Positions 21,305 to 31,960 of a stretch of 64,000 bases of DNA are shown one piece after another. The position numbers and the translations under genes are program-made. Numbering within the stretch: position 1 is the first letter of the stretch; every line of letters starts with the position of its first letter. The stretch comes from Allolobophora icterica (Eukaryota > Annelida > Clitellata > Crassiclitellata > Lumbricidae). Location: contig OY744613.1 in NCBI GenBank assembly GCA_963556255.1, forward strand, positions 45,062,791 through 45,126,790, given 5' to 3'. The notes below the pieces were generated by a model. That model worked only from the letters and a program-made list of their open reading frames with translations, was not told the DNA's origin and did not search any database.

Positions 21305-22140
21305 CCATGCCTTAACATACAGGGTGATGGTAAACAGGCAAAGCCTGCAGTTCTTTGGCATTCATACTGAACTGCTCTCTGAAAAGAAATATCTTCGAGC
21401 AATATATGCCCTTTGCCATCCATCTGGCACAATGATATGCACCAGGTGAACTGAAGTGGATACTGTCACCATCACCGATACGATTGGCCTCATCAAGTGC
21501 AACGAGACTGAGCTTTATGGACTCTAAGTAGTCTGGTCGTGGACCGTTGTCTCTACTGAGCTGTGCACACAGAAACTGAACTACAACTTGTTGGTTCTGC
21601 TCTAGCCACATTTCTCACTGTTAGTGAAGGAACAGCCTTTTTGTATCTTTATTAAAATGGACAAAGTTGCTTTTGTCTATGAGAGGCCACTGCTTTTTGA
21701 ACCTGGCAAAAAATGCAGTTTGTGGCCCAGAGAAGACAAATACTAAATCAAAAACTGCTGCTGCAATTATTTCAAACATGGTGTCTACAAGCCAAGAATA
21801 GTAGACGTTTGTTCTCTTGATTAAGTTATCGCACCACTGTGGACTCTTGTGTTAGCACTGCTTGTGTCAAAACACAACCCAGCCAGCCATTCTGACACCC
21901 CTTCCCACTCTCTGAGGATTTCAACAACCTTATTCCCCATCCGAACACCAGTTCCAGAGTCAGGCAGTTTTGGAATGGCTGGAAGCTTTTCAATTCCTAT
22001 GACAGGCACAACTGCCATGTGATTAGCATTTAACACCCTCATCATCTGGAAGCAACATACCATCAAAATGAACAACAAGGGCAGAATTAATCTCTAATGT
22101 CTTGTTCGATGGAGGAACGGGTCTTCTTACGAGCCTCAAA
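21305..22140 (-). pseudogene. DDE transposase-like pseudogene (family not named)
   Basis: Joined across frameshifts, the minus strand gives SALVVHFDGMLLPDDE, then VIGIEKLPAIPKLPDSGTG, VVEILREWEGVSEWLAGL and CFDTSSANT, then a CRHH(V)FEIIAAAVFD block, FFARFKKQWPLIDKSNF, and SPGAYHCARWMAKGIYCSKI. These blocks and their order match a multicopy family of animal transposon-derived proteins that I recognise but cannot name. HFDG and FDT look like the first two acidic positions of an RNase H-type fold. Several stops and frameshifts (for example just after CRHHV) make it dead. A LINE fragment lies next to it at 20930. Confidence 0.6.
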
Positions 22141-23729
22141 CACTGAAGTTGTGTACAGAGTCAGATCATTAACATTTATACCTACTGCCTTTATTGAATA
22201 ACTGTCTTGAACAATAAAAAATAAAAATTGTGACTGAAAATCGCCATAGAATACAAATTATAGATCATAGAACATTAAATATATAATATAAGAAAAGAAA
22301 GTAAGATAAGTACTAATGGAATAACAGGAATATGAATTGGAAAAACTGAAAAATAGCAAATAACTATTTTTAGCAACTAACTACATTTGTCACGAATATC
22401 ACTATTGTTCACTCTATTTCAAGAATTTACATCTCCTTGTTAGGTCACTTGCCACTGAGATATTGATGTAGGATTTATTGTGTATATATATAAATGTAAC
22501 ATATTAAGCCCCTATGCATGTGATTCAAACATTTTTGTCGGAACACCCTAATGGATGCCAATACTAGAAAGTGGAAGTCACCATCGAGCTACTGTCCATT
22601 ACAAAATCAGCTTGAAAGTAACAATAGTAAACTTGAAACTCGTGAATCCATCTAGTTCCTGTCTTAAACCTAACCATATCGGGAGGGGTCTTTTATGACC
22701 CCAGCCTGTTGATTGTTGTTATAAAATTTTAACCGTTTAATATTTTTTCAAACAATTTAAGGAATTTGTGACATTCCTTTCCAGCTTTATGGAGAACATA
22801 TCGGGAATGGGTGGCATGATGATGCCTAAATGATATCCGTGAAAGATTGCTGGGGTCATAAATGACATCAACAATTTCTGTATGTTTTGCCTTAACTTTT
22901 TCTTATTTTACATTATTTTTCTTTCCATTTTTTTCCTACAGTATTAGCATTTCTAGTTCCCTTTTCGTAGTGACATCAACAGTAATGTGAATTGCAATAA
23001 ATTATTTGTTAACTTAAGCTGTTCTTTTCGGTAAGTTATGCCCCTTGTTCGAGTTCATAGCATATGTTGTAGCCTATTATAATTCAACCGAATCATCATT
23101 CTCACCATAGTATGGTTGTACGTGTTTTTAGATAACCAATATGTTCATCTAGTCTCTCACAAGGAGTAAACTTATAGGGCGTTTCTCCAGTGTCACTTAT
23201 TGTACAGAAGCCAGAGTACTTTCTTTTGTAAAACATGACTATGTGGCCATTTATTTTATGCCTAGTAACTTTTAAAATAATAATTTAAACCTATCACATA
23301 TCCATTAACTGTACTTTTCCTCTACATGCATTATGTCTAAACGTTTCCTCTGATACAATGTTAGTTCACCTCAAAATAAACTACTCCTAATCGACATGAA
23401 TATGAATATCAGAAAACGTGATGCTCCAAGCTACTGCGGATAGCCATCAATAATGACAGAAGTCATTTTATTTAGCAGTTCATTAGAAACGGAGTGTAAC
23501 ATAAGAAAAAGTAAAATTCGAACTTATGAATTCTTCCAATCTTTGAGGAAAGTGAAATTCGAACTTCAGAATTAATCTTCTTCCTATGTTTTAAGAAATT
23601 ATCTTATAACTCATTCGATGAAATTAAAAGATGCATTCATGTTTGAAGAAACTGTCTTATAACTCATGAGATGAAATTCAAAGATGTATTCATTGTTCAT
23701 TCAATGAGTCTTCTGCTGGACCATCAGAG
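22141..23729. other. Noncoding stretch including ZNF B 3' flank
   Basis: No gene seen. An inverted pair GGGTCTTTTATGACCCCAGC (about 22688) and GCTGGGGTCATAAATGAC (about 22850) suggests a small terminal-inverted-repeat element. A TTTATT near 23469 (AATAAA on minus) is a possible poly(A) signal for ZNF B. Confidence 0.35.
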
Positions 23730-25253
23730 TTAATGACGATTGCAATGTTCCATAAATTCGTTTTCAATTTTAAACATTTCATCACAGATCCCACAGCCAT
23801 AAGGTCTTAAATTGAAATGAGTTATATCATCGGTAATTATCTGTGTTTTACCAGAGAAATGACTTTCACCCAGACAGGGCTTCACATTCTGCATCTGTGA
23901 TAGATATTGCACAGTTTCTGCTGTCGAAAGTTTACTGTTTACGACATATTTGCAATCTTCAGCCCATACGCTGAATGGCCGTAGAGTACTATATCCACCG
24001 AATCTCTTAGTCATGCTCAGCAGAAAACTTTGACAATTCTGTACTTTTTCATTAGCTTTTGTTCCCGAATGACATTTTGGATGATTGATAAAGGCTTTGT
24101 GACATAATCTGTCTTTGCTTGGTTTTCCTGTAGTATGGGTTATTGTGTGGGTTTCTGGAGAATCCCCATGTGGAAATGCTGTTTGACGTAACTTGCACTT
24201 GGACGGTCTTTTTAGCGTGTGGGTTCTCTTATGGCATTCCATTGTACTTTTTGTTGGAAATGCTTTTTGGCATACATTGCATATGTATCGTCTTTCTCCA
24301 GTGTGGATTGTTGTATGGTAATCCAGAGAACGTTTGTTTGAAAATGCTCTTTCACAAAAATTGCATTTATATGGTCTTTCTCCAGTGTGAGCTCTTGTAT
24401 GTCTATTCAGATTACTTTTTTGTGAAAATCTGTTTTCACATAGATTGCACTTGTAGGGCTTTTCTCCTGTGTGGGATCTTCTATGAGAGTCAAGTTTGCT
24501 CCTGCATGGAAATGCTTTCTGACATAGATTGCATTTGTAATACTTTTCTCCTGTGTGGGTTCTTCTATGGATGTCAAGTTGCCTTTTGGATGGAAATGCT
24601 CTTTCACAAAAATTGCATTTATATGGTCTTTCTCCAGTGTGGGCTCTTGTATGTCTATCCAGATTACTTTTATATGAAAATCCTTGTTCACATAGATTGC
24701 ACTTGTAGGACTGTTCTCCTGTGTGGGTGTTTCTGTGAGATTTAAGTCCACTCTTGGCTGAAAATGCTTTCTGACATAGATTGCATTTGTAAGGCTTTTC
24801 TCCTGTGTGGGTTCTATTATGACACTTCATTGTTTTTTTTGCTGCAAATGCTTTTTGGCATACATTGCACCTGTATTGTTTTTCTCTAGTATGGGTTTTT
24901 ATGTGGGAATCCAGATTACCCTTTTGTGCAAATGCTCTTTGACAAACACTGCATATATATGGTTTCTCTCCAGTGTGGGTTCTTCTGTGTTCATTGAGGT
25001 GACTTTTCTGTGAAAATGCTTTGTCACACAAAATGCATATATATGGTTTCTCTCCAGTGTGAGTTCTTCTGTGTTTATCCATATTACTTTTGTTTGAAAA
25101 TGATTTTTTACATAAATTGCACCTGTATAGTTTATTTAGTTTATTTCCAACGTTGGTCCCAAGACAGCGTGTGAGATCAGAATTTCTAGCAAATGTTTGC
25201 ATCCAAGTTTTTATATCTGTTTCCATTTCCTGGTTTAAATTGTGTGTATTCAT
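23730..25253 (-). CDS. C2H2 zinc-finger protein B
   Basis: 507 residues from the ATG at 25253, chosen because it follows a clean 3' splice site (TTTTCCAG) and aligns with the starts of F and G. The N-terminal family block METDIKTWMQTFARNSDL comes first. Then come 11 canonical C2H2 fingers with TGEKP-type linkers, a twelfth that has lost a cysteine (KCKLRQTAF), a spacer of roughly 110 residues (CQSFLLSMTKR...), and the detached C-terminal finger [10 protein letters not shown]...EHC..H with normal C-x2-C-x12-H-x3-H spacing. Expected to be a nuclear DNA-binding regulator. A first noncoding exon with a CRE-like promoter lies about 670 bases upstream. The frame is intact. The target is unknown. 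Confidence 0.9.
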   Translation of the reverse strand: MNTHNLNQEMETDIKTWMQTFARNSDLTRCLGTNVGNKLNKLYRCNLCKKSFSNKSNMDKHRRTHTGEKPYICILCDKAFSQKSHLNEHRRTHTGEKPYICSVCQRAFAQKGNLDSHIKTHTREKQYRCNVCQKAFAAKKTMKCHNRTHTGEKPYKCNLCQKAFSAKSGLKSHRNTHTGEQSYKCNLCEQGFSYKSNLDRHTRAHTGERPYKCNFCERAFPSKRQLDIHRRTHTGEKYYKCNLCQKAFPCRSKLDSHRRSHTGEKPYKCNLCENRFSQKSNLNRHTRAHTGERPYKCNFCERAFSNKRSLDYHTTIHTGERRYICNVCQKAFPTKSTMECHKRTHTLKRPSKCKLRQTAFPHGDSPETHTITHTTGKPSKDRLCHKAFINHPKCHSGTKANEKVQNCQSFLLSMTKRFGGYSTLRPFSVWAEDCKYVVNSKLSTAETVQYLSQMQNVKPCLGESHFSGKTQIITDDITHFNLRPYGCGICDEMFKIENEFMEHCNRH

Positions 25254-25795
25254 CTCGAGATCCTGGAAAAGCCAAACATCACTAGAGAACAAGAATTTGT
25301 GCAAGTTTTTGCATATAGAAGGTTTGTAATCGCAGATTAATGATACAAACGGAAGTGATGCAGCGTAGAGACGATTACACGTTGGTTAAGAAACCAGAAA
25401 AAAGATCTCAACTCATTAGCTGAATGTGTACAAACAGATATATTGACATAACATGAGCTAAACCCATTTATAATACAGAGGAGACATTGGCTTGATATTT
25501 TTGTTCCCATGACTAAAACTACCTTAGCCCAGCACCGGGCGTTTGCTGTTGTGGATCACACGATCTGAAAATCCCTTCCCCTCAGGCTCATAGTCAAACC
25601 ATAGGCATGTCTGTTTCTTCGGGATTTCTGCGCTGAGAGCGCCTCGGACTTAGTTATTCTGCGAGAGGTGCTTTATAAAATTCTAGAGACGATACGATAA
25701 ACGGTGAAAATAGAGTTTGAAATAGACAACAGGAGAAACAACGCTTATAACAACAACGCTGCTGCTTCTCTCTCATCACTGGCTCTTCATTTCGC

Positions 25796-25890
25796 CTCGT
25801 TTCGCATGCTCGTGTTTTGTAAACCGCAGTGCGTCTGCAAACGGTTCAACAAAGAAAGTACTTACTTACTTACTTACTTGCATATTAGAT
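25796..25890 (+). mobile_element. Short retroposon tail in the first intron of ZNF B
   Basis: Compared with the same intron of G, gene B has extra sequence between TCGCTCTTC-like and GAGGC(A/T)TGATTAAAATTC blocks. The extra part ends GTACTTACTTACTTACTTAC, the same (ACTT)n-type tail as the retroposon ends at 9474 and 39298. It is probably a very short 5'-truncated copy. Confidence 0.5.
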
Positions 25891-25926
25891 TAATCGAGGC
25901 ATGATTAAAATTCAGTTTAGGCTTAC

Positions 25927-26056
25927 ATGCAGCCGAACTGGATATGAAGTGTGGAAAAATGCACAAAAGCCGACAGAAACGAGGGGTTAGTGATTCGTTA
26001 AAATCTACTTAACGGAAACCAACATAATAACTATGTATGACGTGCTGTGACGTAAT
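25927..26056 (-). promoter_or_regulatory. ZNF B first exon and CRE-like promoter site
   Basis: The minus-strand exon end TTCGGCTGCAT is followed by the donor GTAAGCCTAAACTG at 25926. TGACGTAA occurs on the plus strand at 26048-26055, with a second TGACG nearby (26037). The whole block, including AACGGAAACCAACAT and the AAATCGGTGTCACCAAA upstream, is shared with F and partly with G. Noncoding first exon: no ATG precedes the donor in a useful frame. Confidence 0.6.
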
Positions 26057-26302
26057 TTTTTAGTCAATTTAAATCGGTGTCACCAAACTGAATTAGTGGT
26101 GGCAATAAGAAACAACAAACAACTGCATTTTTCAAGTTATGCGTACAAGCAGCAAACTCTCTATTTTTAAACATTAAAAAATATATAAAATAACATAATT
26201 TACTAACACCTCTAAATACATTTGTAAATGATTAAATTTATTCACTTTTTGTAAAAGATTTCAACGCCGTCAGCTTGGGCACAATTGGGCTGATTATGGT
26301 AC

Positions 26303-26410
<108 letters not shown>

Positions 26411-26466
26411 TTCGTTTATTCAAAAACCAAATGACAAACCGCAGGAATACACTGTGAGTCAGAAAA

Positions 26467-26574
26467 CATGTCTGCAGACGAGGTGTCGTATGCGAAAAGT
26501 GTGTAGACGAATAATTGTCATAGTAGGCGAAATGTCTGTCGGCCAAATGTCTGTAGACGAATTGTCGTGGAACC
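26467..26574. mobile_element. Partial foldback element inside the mariner
   Basis: Tandem words of about 15 bases, such as GGCGAAATGTCTGTC, GGCCAAATGTCTGTA and GACGAATTGTCGTGG, lie here and end at GTCGTGGAACC, next to normal mariner sequence. Opposite-orientation words (TGTCTGCAGACGAG) are on the left. It resembles the terminal arrays of the elements at 12495, 49531 and 51914 but has no 36-base core. Confidence 0.55.
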
Positions 26575-26734
26575 GTTCTACTAATGCAGGGCCTTTTGGC
26601 AGATATTCGTGAGATAACGGACTATTTCATCTTCTAGCACTGACTAGCAGGGTAGCGCTACTGCGCATAGAGCTCGTGAGACTGTTGAGTTAGCCTACTG
26701 CAAACTGAAGCACCTGATTTAATTCCGCCTACTT

Positions 26735-26962
26735 TGTGGCCACCTGACAACCCTGATTTAAATCCGGAGGACTATAAAATATGGAGTGTCATGCAAGAAA
26801 AGGTCTACAAATATTGAATAGTACATGCTGTCAACGAGTTGCATCATCGAATTGTCAGCGCATCATTGATGAGTCAGTCAAGCAGTTGCATGCGCATCTT
26901 AGCGCATGCCTGGATGCCCAAGGTCAATTTGACCACAAGTTTAACTTTCTCAATGCTCAGTA
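26735..26962 (+). pseudogene. mariner transposase C-terminal remnant
   Basis: The plus strand reads LWPPDNPDLNPEDYKIWSVM followed by QEKVYKY, then a frameshifted tail with VNELHHRI. This matches the mariner signature PPNSPDLNPxDY (third catalytic Asp) and the following W..MQ..VY. The remainder of the gene is deleted and the copy has stops. Confidence 0.8.
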
Positions 26963-27072
26963 ATAACTCTTCTATCTTTACTTAAAATATCGTTGACATA
27001 ACCTGATTTCTGACGAAGTTAAAGCAAACTATGTAGGGACACGTTATTTTTCTGACTCACAGTGTATTCCTG

Positions 27073-27348
27073 TCAATAACACATTCCACAGCTGTTTGTG
27101 GCCTCGAAATGAAATGACTTTTACCTTTGGTAATTGTTAAATGAATGCCAAAAAGTAGACTTCCACCTACAAGTAGTTTCACAGTCTGCATTGGTGAATT
27201 GCTTCCAACCTATTCTGAAGTTGAAAATTGTTCAACAGATTTGTTATAAATTTTTATCCAAAATAATGAATACAGCTTGAATAGTATCCACAACATCCCA
27301 CTGTCATGGTCATAGTCAAAGAAATTAGTCTTTCCTGGAACATCAGAA
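27073..27348 (-). other. Conserved 3' flank of ZNF C
   Basis: Alignable with the sequence downstream of F (46480-46746) and G (56770-57050): shared blocks include AATAACACATTCCACAGCTG, CACAGTCTGCATTGGTGAAT and CCACCTATTCTG-type words. It is probably 3' UTR. The mariner inserted at its distal side. Confidence 0.65.
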
Positions 27349-28377
27349 CTAATGACGATAACAGTGTTCCATAAATTCGCTTTCAATTTCAAACATTTCA
27401 TCACAGATCCCACAGCCATAAGGTCTCAAGATGAACTGAGTTTTATCATCGCTAATTATCAGTTGATCACCAGGGAGATGACTTTCATCTGGAATTGGTT
27501 TCAGATTCTGCTCTATTTCTGCTGTTGAAAATGTATTGTTTTCAACAAATTTGTAATCTTCATCCTTTATGCAGAATATCTGTAGAGAACTATTTCCACT
27601 GTCTCCCTTTGTCATGTTCACCAGAAATCTTTGACAATTGTGCACATTTTCATCGGCTTTTTGGAGTACTGTATGGGTTTTGAAACAAACCCCATGTGCA
27701 ACTGCTTCCTGGCATAAATTGCACTTGCAGGGTCTTTCTCCTGTGTGGGTTTGTATATGGGATTGAAGTTTACTTTTGGATAGATTGCATTCTTCTTGAT
27801 TTTCTCCACTGTAGGTTCGTATATGCAAATCAAGAATGATGTTACATGAAAATGCTTTCTCAGAATCCTTGCAGTTGTATGGCTTTTCTCCTGGATGGGT
27901 GTTTTTATGACGATTCAGAGAACCTTTTTGTGTGAATGCTCTTTCGCACAAATTGCATTTATATGGTCTTTCACCAGTGTGGGTTTTAGTGTGTTCATCC
28001 AGGTTACGTTTACAAGAAAATGCTTTCTCACATAAATTGCATTTGCATGGCTTTTCTCCTGTATGGGTTCTATTATGACGTTCCATTGTACTTTTTCTTG
28101 CAAATGCTTTATGGCATACGTTGCAACTGTATTGTTTTTCTCCAGTGTGAGTTTTTGTATGGGAATCCAGAGCACTTTTCTGTGCAAATGCTCTTTCACA
28201 AAAATTGCATTTATATGGTCTTTCTCCAGTGTGGATTCTTTTATGGCGTTCCAGTTTATATTTTTCTGCAAATTCTTTTTCACATAGGTCGCATTTGTTT
28301 GTGCTGGTTCCAGGACTGTGTTCAAGATCAAAATTTCTGGCAAATCTTTGCATCCATGTTCTGATATCTGATTCCAT
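27349..28377 (-). CDS. C2H2 zinc-finger protein C (short, partly decayed)
   Basis: 342 residues from the ATG at 28377 (MESDIRTWMQRFARN). The family's usual first ATG has become GTG, and a one-base loss puts it out of frame, so this internal ATG is the likely start; the frame itself is open upstream. Five good C2H2 fingers follow. The next two are damaged (NCKDSEKAF lacks a Cys and has H to Y; the next is shortened). Then come a half finger (CNLCQEAVAHG), the spacer (CQRFLVNMTKG...), and the intact terminal finger [10 protein letters not shown]...EHC..H. Still open to the family stop, so it may be a functional short member. No promoter-type first exon was found upstream. Confidence 0.8.
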   Translation of the reverse strand: MESDIRTWMQRFARNFDLEHSPGTSTNKCDLCEKEFAEKYKLERHKRIHTGERPYKCNFCERAFAQKSALDSHTKTHTGEKQYSCNVCHKAFARKSTMERHNRTHTGEKPCKCNLCEKAFSCKRNLDEHTKTHTGERPYKCNLCERAFTQKGSLNRHKNTHPGEKPYNCKDSEKAFSCNIILDLHIRTYSGENQEECNLSKSKLQSHIQTHTGERPCKCNLCQEAVAHGVCFKTHTVLQKADENVHNCQRFLVNMTKGDSGNSSLQIFCIKDEDYKFVENNTFSTAEIEQNLKPIPDESHLPGDQLIISDDKTQFILRPYGCGICDEMFEIESEFMEHCYRH

Positions 28378-28499
28378 TTTCCTGTAAAATTGTGTGCATT
28401 CACCTTGAGATCCTGGAAAAAGTAAAAAAATCACTACAGAACAAGAATTTGTGCAAGTGTGTACATTTCTGTGGTTTGTCATCACTGATTAGTGTTTTA

Positions 28500-29049
28500 T
28501 CAAAAGAGATTTAAGACCAGAATGAATGTAAAAGTTAGTTAAGTGATAAGTTTCACAAATGCATAAACCGTGTATTTTAATAATGCAACCAATATGCAGA
28601 ATAGCTTAATAAGAAATATAAATTATATACCGATGTGTAGTGGGAAAAAACTGAAAACTGTTAACATAACACAGGTTGACATACACATACCAAAGCACAA
28701 ATTGAAACCCTAAGTGTGGACTGCATGAACAATTAGAGAATTTGGGGTTCACACAATCAACACGGTTATGTGAATCCAGCACAGCCACTTTTTGGACTTT
28801 TTAAAAGAATATTTGCATAGCCCAATTTATGTATAGGCCTAGCAAATAGAATTCTGTTAACGGAATATGCAGGTGATTATAACTTTCACCATCATCACAA
28901 GTTTGACGGCGATGGGTACGAATAAATTATGTGCATTGTCCGTGGTCTTTTGTCAAGTCCTTGGCCTTCATATCCATAACATATTGCTGTTCAAAGCTGT
29001 GTTAACTTCAAGCTATATAACCCTTAAGATGCCTAAATGTGTGCATCAT
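28500..29049. other. Upstream region of ZNF C
   Basis: Short blocks (GCAAATAGAATTCTG near 28843; CTTCATATCCATAAC near 28966) match the first intron of G (59744 and 59946), so this is probably the corresponding intron. No first exon or CRE-like site recognised. Confidence 0.4.
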
Positions 29050-29330
29050 TACAGGTGGGTGCGGCCCGAACCTCTGAACCCGAATCCCCGAAACGAATTT
29101 CGGCCGGATCCCCCAAATCGATTTTAGACTAAAATTACAAATAAACAGGCGAATAGGCAGTATATTCAGATACAGCAAGCCATGCTAAGTCTATGTCGTG
29201 TATAATTTAACTTTGAATAGTTTTAGAGAGTTCGGCCGATTTCTATAAAACTGTTTTCGGGAAGTCGGTCTTTGGGTATTGTCAGCGTTTTCGGGGATTC
29301 GGATTTCGGGTTGACCCATCACAGGAACGA
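29050..29330. mobile_element. hAT-like MITE
   Basis: Inverted ends: GGTGGGTGCGGCCCGAACC and the complement of TTCGGGTTGACCCATC; inside them AACCCGAATCCCCGAAACG pairs with the complement of GTTTTCGGGGATTCGG. About 280 bases with no coding. I could not find an 8-bp target duplication, so the superfamily is less sure. Confidence 0.6.
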
Positions 29331-29594
29331 CCAAAGCTGTCTATTACCAGAATTGAAGGGATGATGTGCACTGTGAGAATGCATGTAAATAAAAACCTTC
29401 GTCCTTAAATTAGTCAGCTTGAGTTTCCTTCTCAGTTTTTTTTTATAACAAAGTGAGAAATAAGTACAACTGGGCCCCGTTGGTTGGCTCTGCACCATCA
29501 TACATACAAGAGCTGTATATGCTGACTCCAGCTCAGTCAGGTCGCCTACCCCTTTGTTTCATCGCCGTGGAGATTTTCTAGTTTTTCGCTACCA

Positions 29595-29800
29595 TAATAT
29601 ATGTCAACACCAGTAAACCGTACACTCCCGTGCGTTCCTCCATCCTTTTGGGACAATCTTCCAGCTGACATTAGAGCTTCCCTTTATACTCTGCACACGT
29701 TCCTTTGTCTAGCTATGTTAAGACCCACCTGTTCAGATCCCTTGTACATCCATATTCTTAACGCTTTTGATGGGTTCCAAAAATGCGCTTTATAAAATCC
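29595..29800 (+). mobile_element. LINE 3' end fragment
   Basis: The plus strand reads PPSFWDNLPADIRASLYTLH, matching the C-terminal reverse-transcriptase tail motif (APRLWNSLP.DIR.A.S...F...LKTHLF). Frameshifts follow, then an end like CGCTTTATAAAATCC. 5'-truncated. Confidence 0.7.
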
Positions 29801-30203
29801 ATATACGTAGGCCTACAAAAATACGTGCATTTAAAAAGCAACAGGTAAATATAACTCACTAAAACTTGAATATTGCAAAGAAAGTGGTCGGCATCGATCG
29901 TTAATTTAATAATTTTCCTTAAAATGGCTTTAAATAAAACATAAAATGTTTCAAATAAAAGTTGGATGTGCATTATAAATGCTTCTGCCACCTAGTGATT
30001 GAGCACAACATTCATGTTGTTTAAGCATACGCATTAAAGCGTTAGTTATAATTAGTCGTCGAAGTTAGGCCGCGGTGGAAATTATTTTGATAACAATACA
30101 ATTTTTTGTTTTTGAATTACATGAATTGCACAATCTTGCAGTTTTCCTAAACATAGACTGGAGTTTTTTAAATGTCAGGAACAATGCAATATCGGATTGT
30201 GTC
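29801..30203. other. Noncoding stretch
   Basis: AT-rich sequence with one TAGGCCTA word at 29810. Nothing else recognised. Confidence 0.35.
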
Positions 30204-30207
30204 TTAA

Positions 30208-30397
30208 CCCTTAAACCGCCGCATACTATGTGGGGTTAATGCACCCCGGACGCCAAATACTTTTATTGACTATACTGACTATAGGTGGTACTATACTGTA
30301 TATATATATTATATATACTGTATATATACTGTATATATATATATATATATAATATATATATTATATATATATATTATATATATTATATAATATATAG

Positions 30398-30432
<35 letters not shown>

Positions 30433-30786
30433 ATTTTATATATATAATATAATATAATATAATATATATAATATAATATAATATATAATATATAATAATA
30501 TATATAATATACATAATATATATAATATATATAATATATATAATATATAATATAATATATAATATATAATATTAATAATAAATTAATAATAAATTAATAA
30601 TAAAATATAATATATAATATATAACATAATATATAATAATATATAATAATATATAATATAATATATAATATGTATATAATATATGTATAATATATATAAT
30701 ATATAATATATATATGATATATATATAATATATAATATATTATATATTATACATAATATATAATATATATATATATAATGTAATAT

Positions 30787-30819
<33 letters not shown>

Positions 30820-30972
30820 CTGTATATATATACTATATATGTATAGGCGGTACTATACTGACTATAGGCGGTACCGGCGTTCAACAAATATGTGCAACCG
30901 GCTATAGTCGGTTCCGGCGTTCTGCCAAATTTCCTCGGGAACCGAACGGGTTCGGTTCCGGCGGTCTAAGGG
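30208..30972. mobile_element. piggyBac-type element containing a TA satellite
   Basis: TTAA on both sides (30204-30207 and 30973-30976). Inverted ends CCCTTAAACCGCCG and CCCTTAGACCGCCG, with GTTCCGGCG-type subterminal words. The interior is mostly the TA-rich block at 30290-30850. No transposase left. Confidence 0.82.
30290..30850. repeat. Complex TA/TAA satellite, about 560 bp
   Basis: Irregular mixture of TATA, ATAATATA and AATAATAA words, almost free of G and C. Nested within the piggyBac-type element, so it probably expanded after insertion. Confidence 0.9.
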
Positions 30973-30976
30973 TTAA

Positions 30977-31499
30977 ACGGATCTGGGACACGCATTAGAA
31001 CCTGCGACGACTTTTAAGATGGAACCTTTTCTTGATCGCAACAGTTTAGTTTTAATATGTCTCAAGACATAGATAGGCCCTAAATAATTTGGTCTCGTCT
31101 TCAAAAGTTTGACCTGGGACTAAGATTGCAGCAATCTTAATCCCAGGTTTGACCAACATATTTGCTTCGTTTCTGGGTAGGATGTCTTGGGTTCCGTCCC
31201 AAGCCTCGATAATGCGATTAGTTGAGAAACTAGCAAAATGTTACGATTAGGCCTACTCTCCAAAATCATTATTCTGCATTCTTGCTTCTGAATACAACAT
31301 TTGCCAAAATGTGCACAATGAAAACTTTATTAGTGTTCAACTTTGCACATGTGTGACTATTTAAGTTTTTTCCAATAAAGTTACCAACACGCCGTTTGAA
31401 TGAATTTATATAATGGTCTACAGTTATTTCTTCGAATGTGAGGATGTCTTCAACTTAATAATTTTACAAATACTGGAATTTTCAATACTCCCAGCCAAA
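30977..31499. other. Noncoding stretch
   Basis: Contains a short inverted pair GACCTGGGACTAAGATTGCA / TGCAGCAATCTTAATCCCAGG (31108-31145) and TAGGCCTA at 31251. No gene seen. Confidence 0.35.
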
Positions 31500-31960
31500 G
31501 TACCTTCGCGATTGCTTCACCATCCAGCCACTGCACCCGATTATCCTACTTCACTCTCTCCTGGCCCAGTTCAGTCATAGGCTATACTAGCTTCTAGTTT
31601 TCTCCAGCCGGTCCATAACCCATATTGGCACTACACTTCAACTCCGGATTGAACTTCCCATCAAATCCTCATATGATCAGTTTCTCCATCGCCCGTCGTC
31701 ATCTCTCTAAGGTCCTTCACTCATCATGCTTCAGGTTTTCCAAAATCAAGTCTCACCTATTCAAGAATTCATACCATAATCCTCAATGATGCCCGCCGTA
31801 GAAGCTGCTCTGCAGCCTCTCTCTGTTCTCCTTGGCAAGTGGAGTGACCTCTCCTGGATAACGATCTTTATAACCACCCTCATACGACACACCGCTACTG
31901 AATTGTGCTTAGATTTAGAGTAGCGCTATAGAAATGCTGAGCCTACAGGAATTATGAAGT
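31500..31960 (+). mobile_element. CR1-like LINE 3' end, longer copy
   Basis: Plus-strand remnant of a reverse-transcriptase C-terminus with many frame breaks. The end reads TAGAGTAGCGCTATAGAAATG, as in the 20930 copy. The segment CAATGATGCCCGCCGTAGAAG matches CAATGAAGCCGGGCAGCAGTAG there. Confidence 0.65.

Larger units (their letters stand above)
26450..27064 (+). mobile_element. mariner-type element
   Basis: The ends are perfect inverted repeats, CACTGTGAGTCAGAAAA and its complement, each bordered by TA, the Tc1/mariner target. The identity extends six more bases outward (CAGGAA/TTCCTG), so the target may have been a palindrome. The paralogous flank of ZNF F has TATTCCTTTTCAATAACAC where this one has TATTCCTGTCAATAACAC, supporting a boundary at TA on the right. 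It contains a decayed transposase end and a foldback-type insertion. Confidence 0.85.

Noticed and set aside
24143..24745. 200-residue Cys-rich frame on the plus strand
   Set aside because: Antisense shadow of the ZNF B fingers; regular Cys/Phe wording is the complement of finger codons. Similar shadows lie over A, C, D, F and G.
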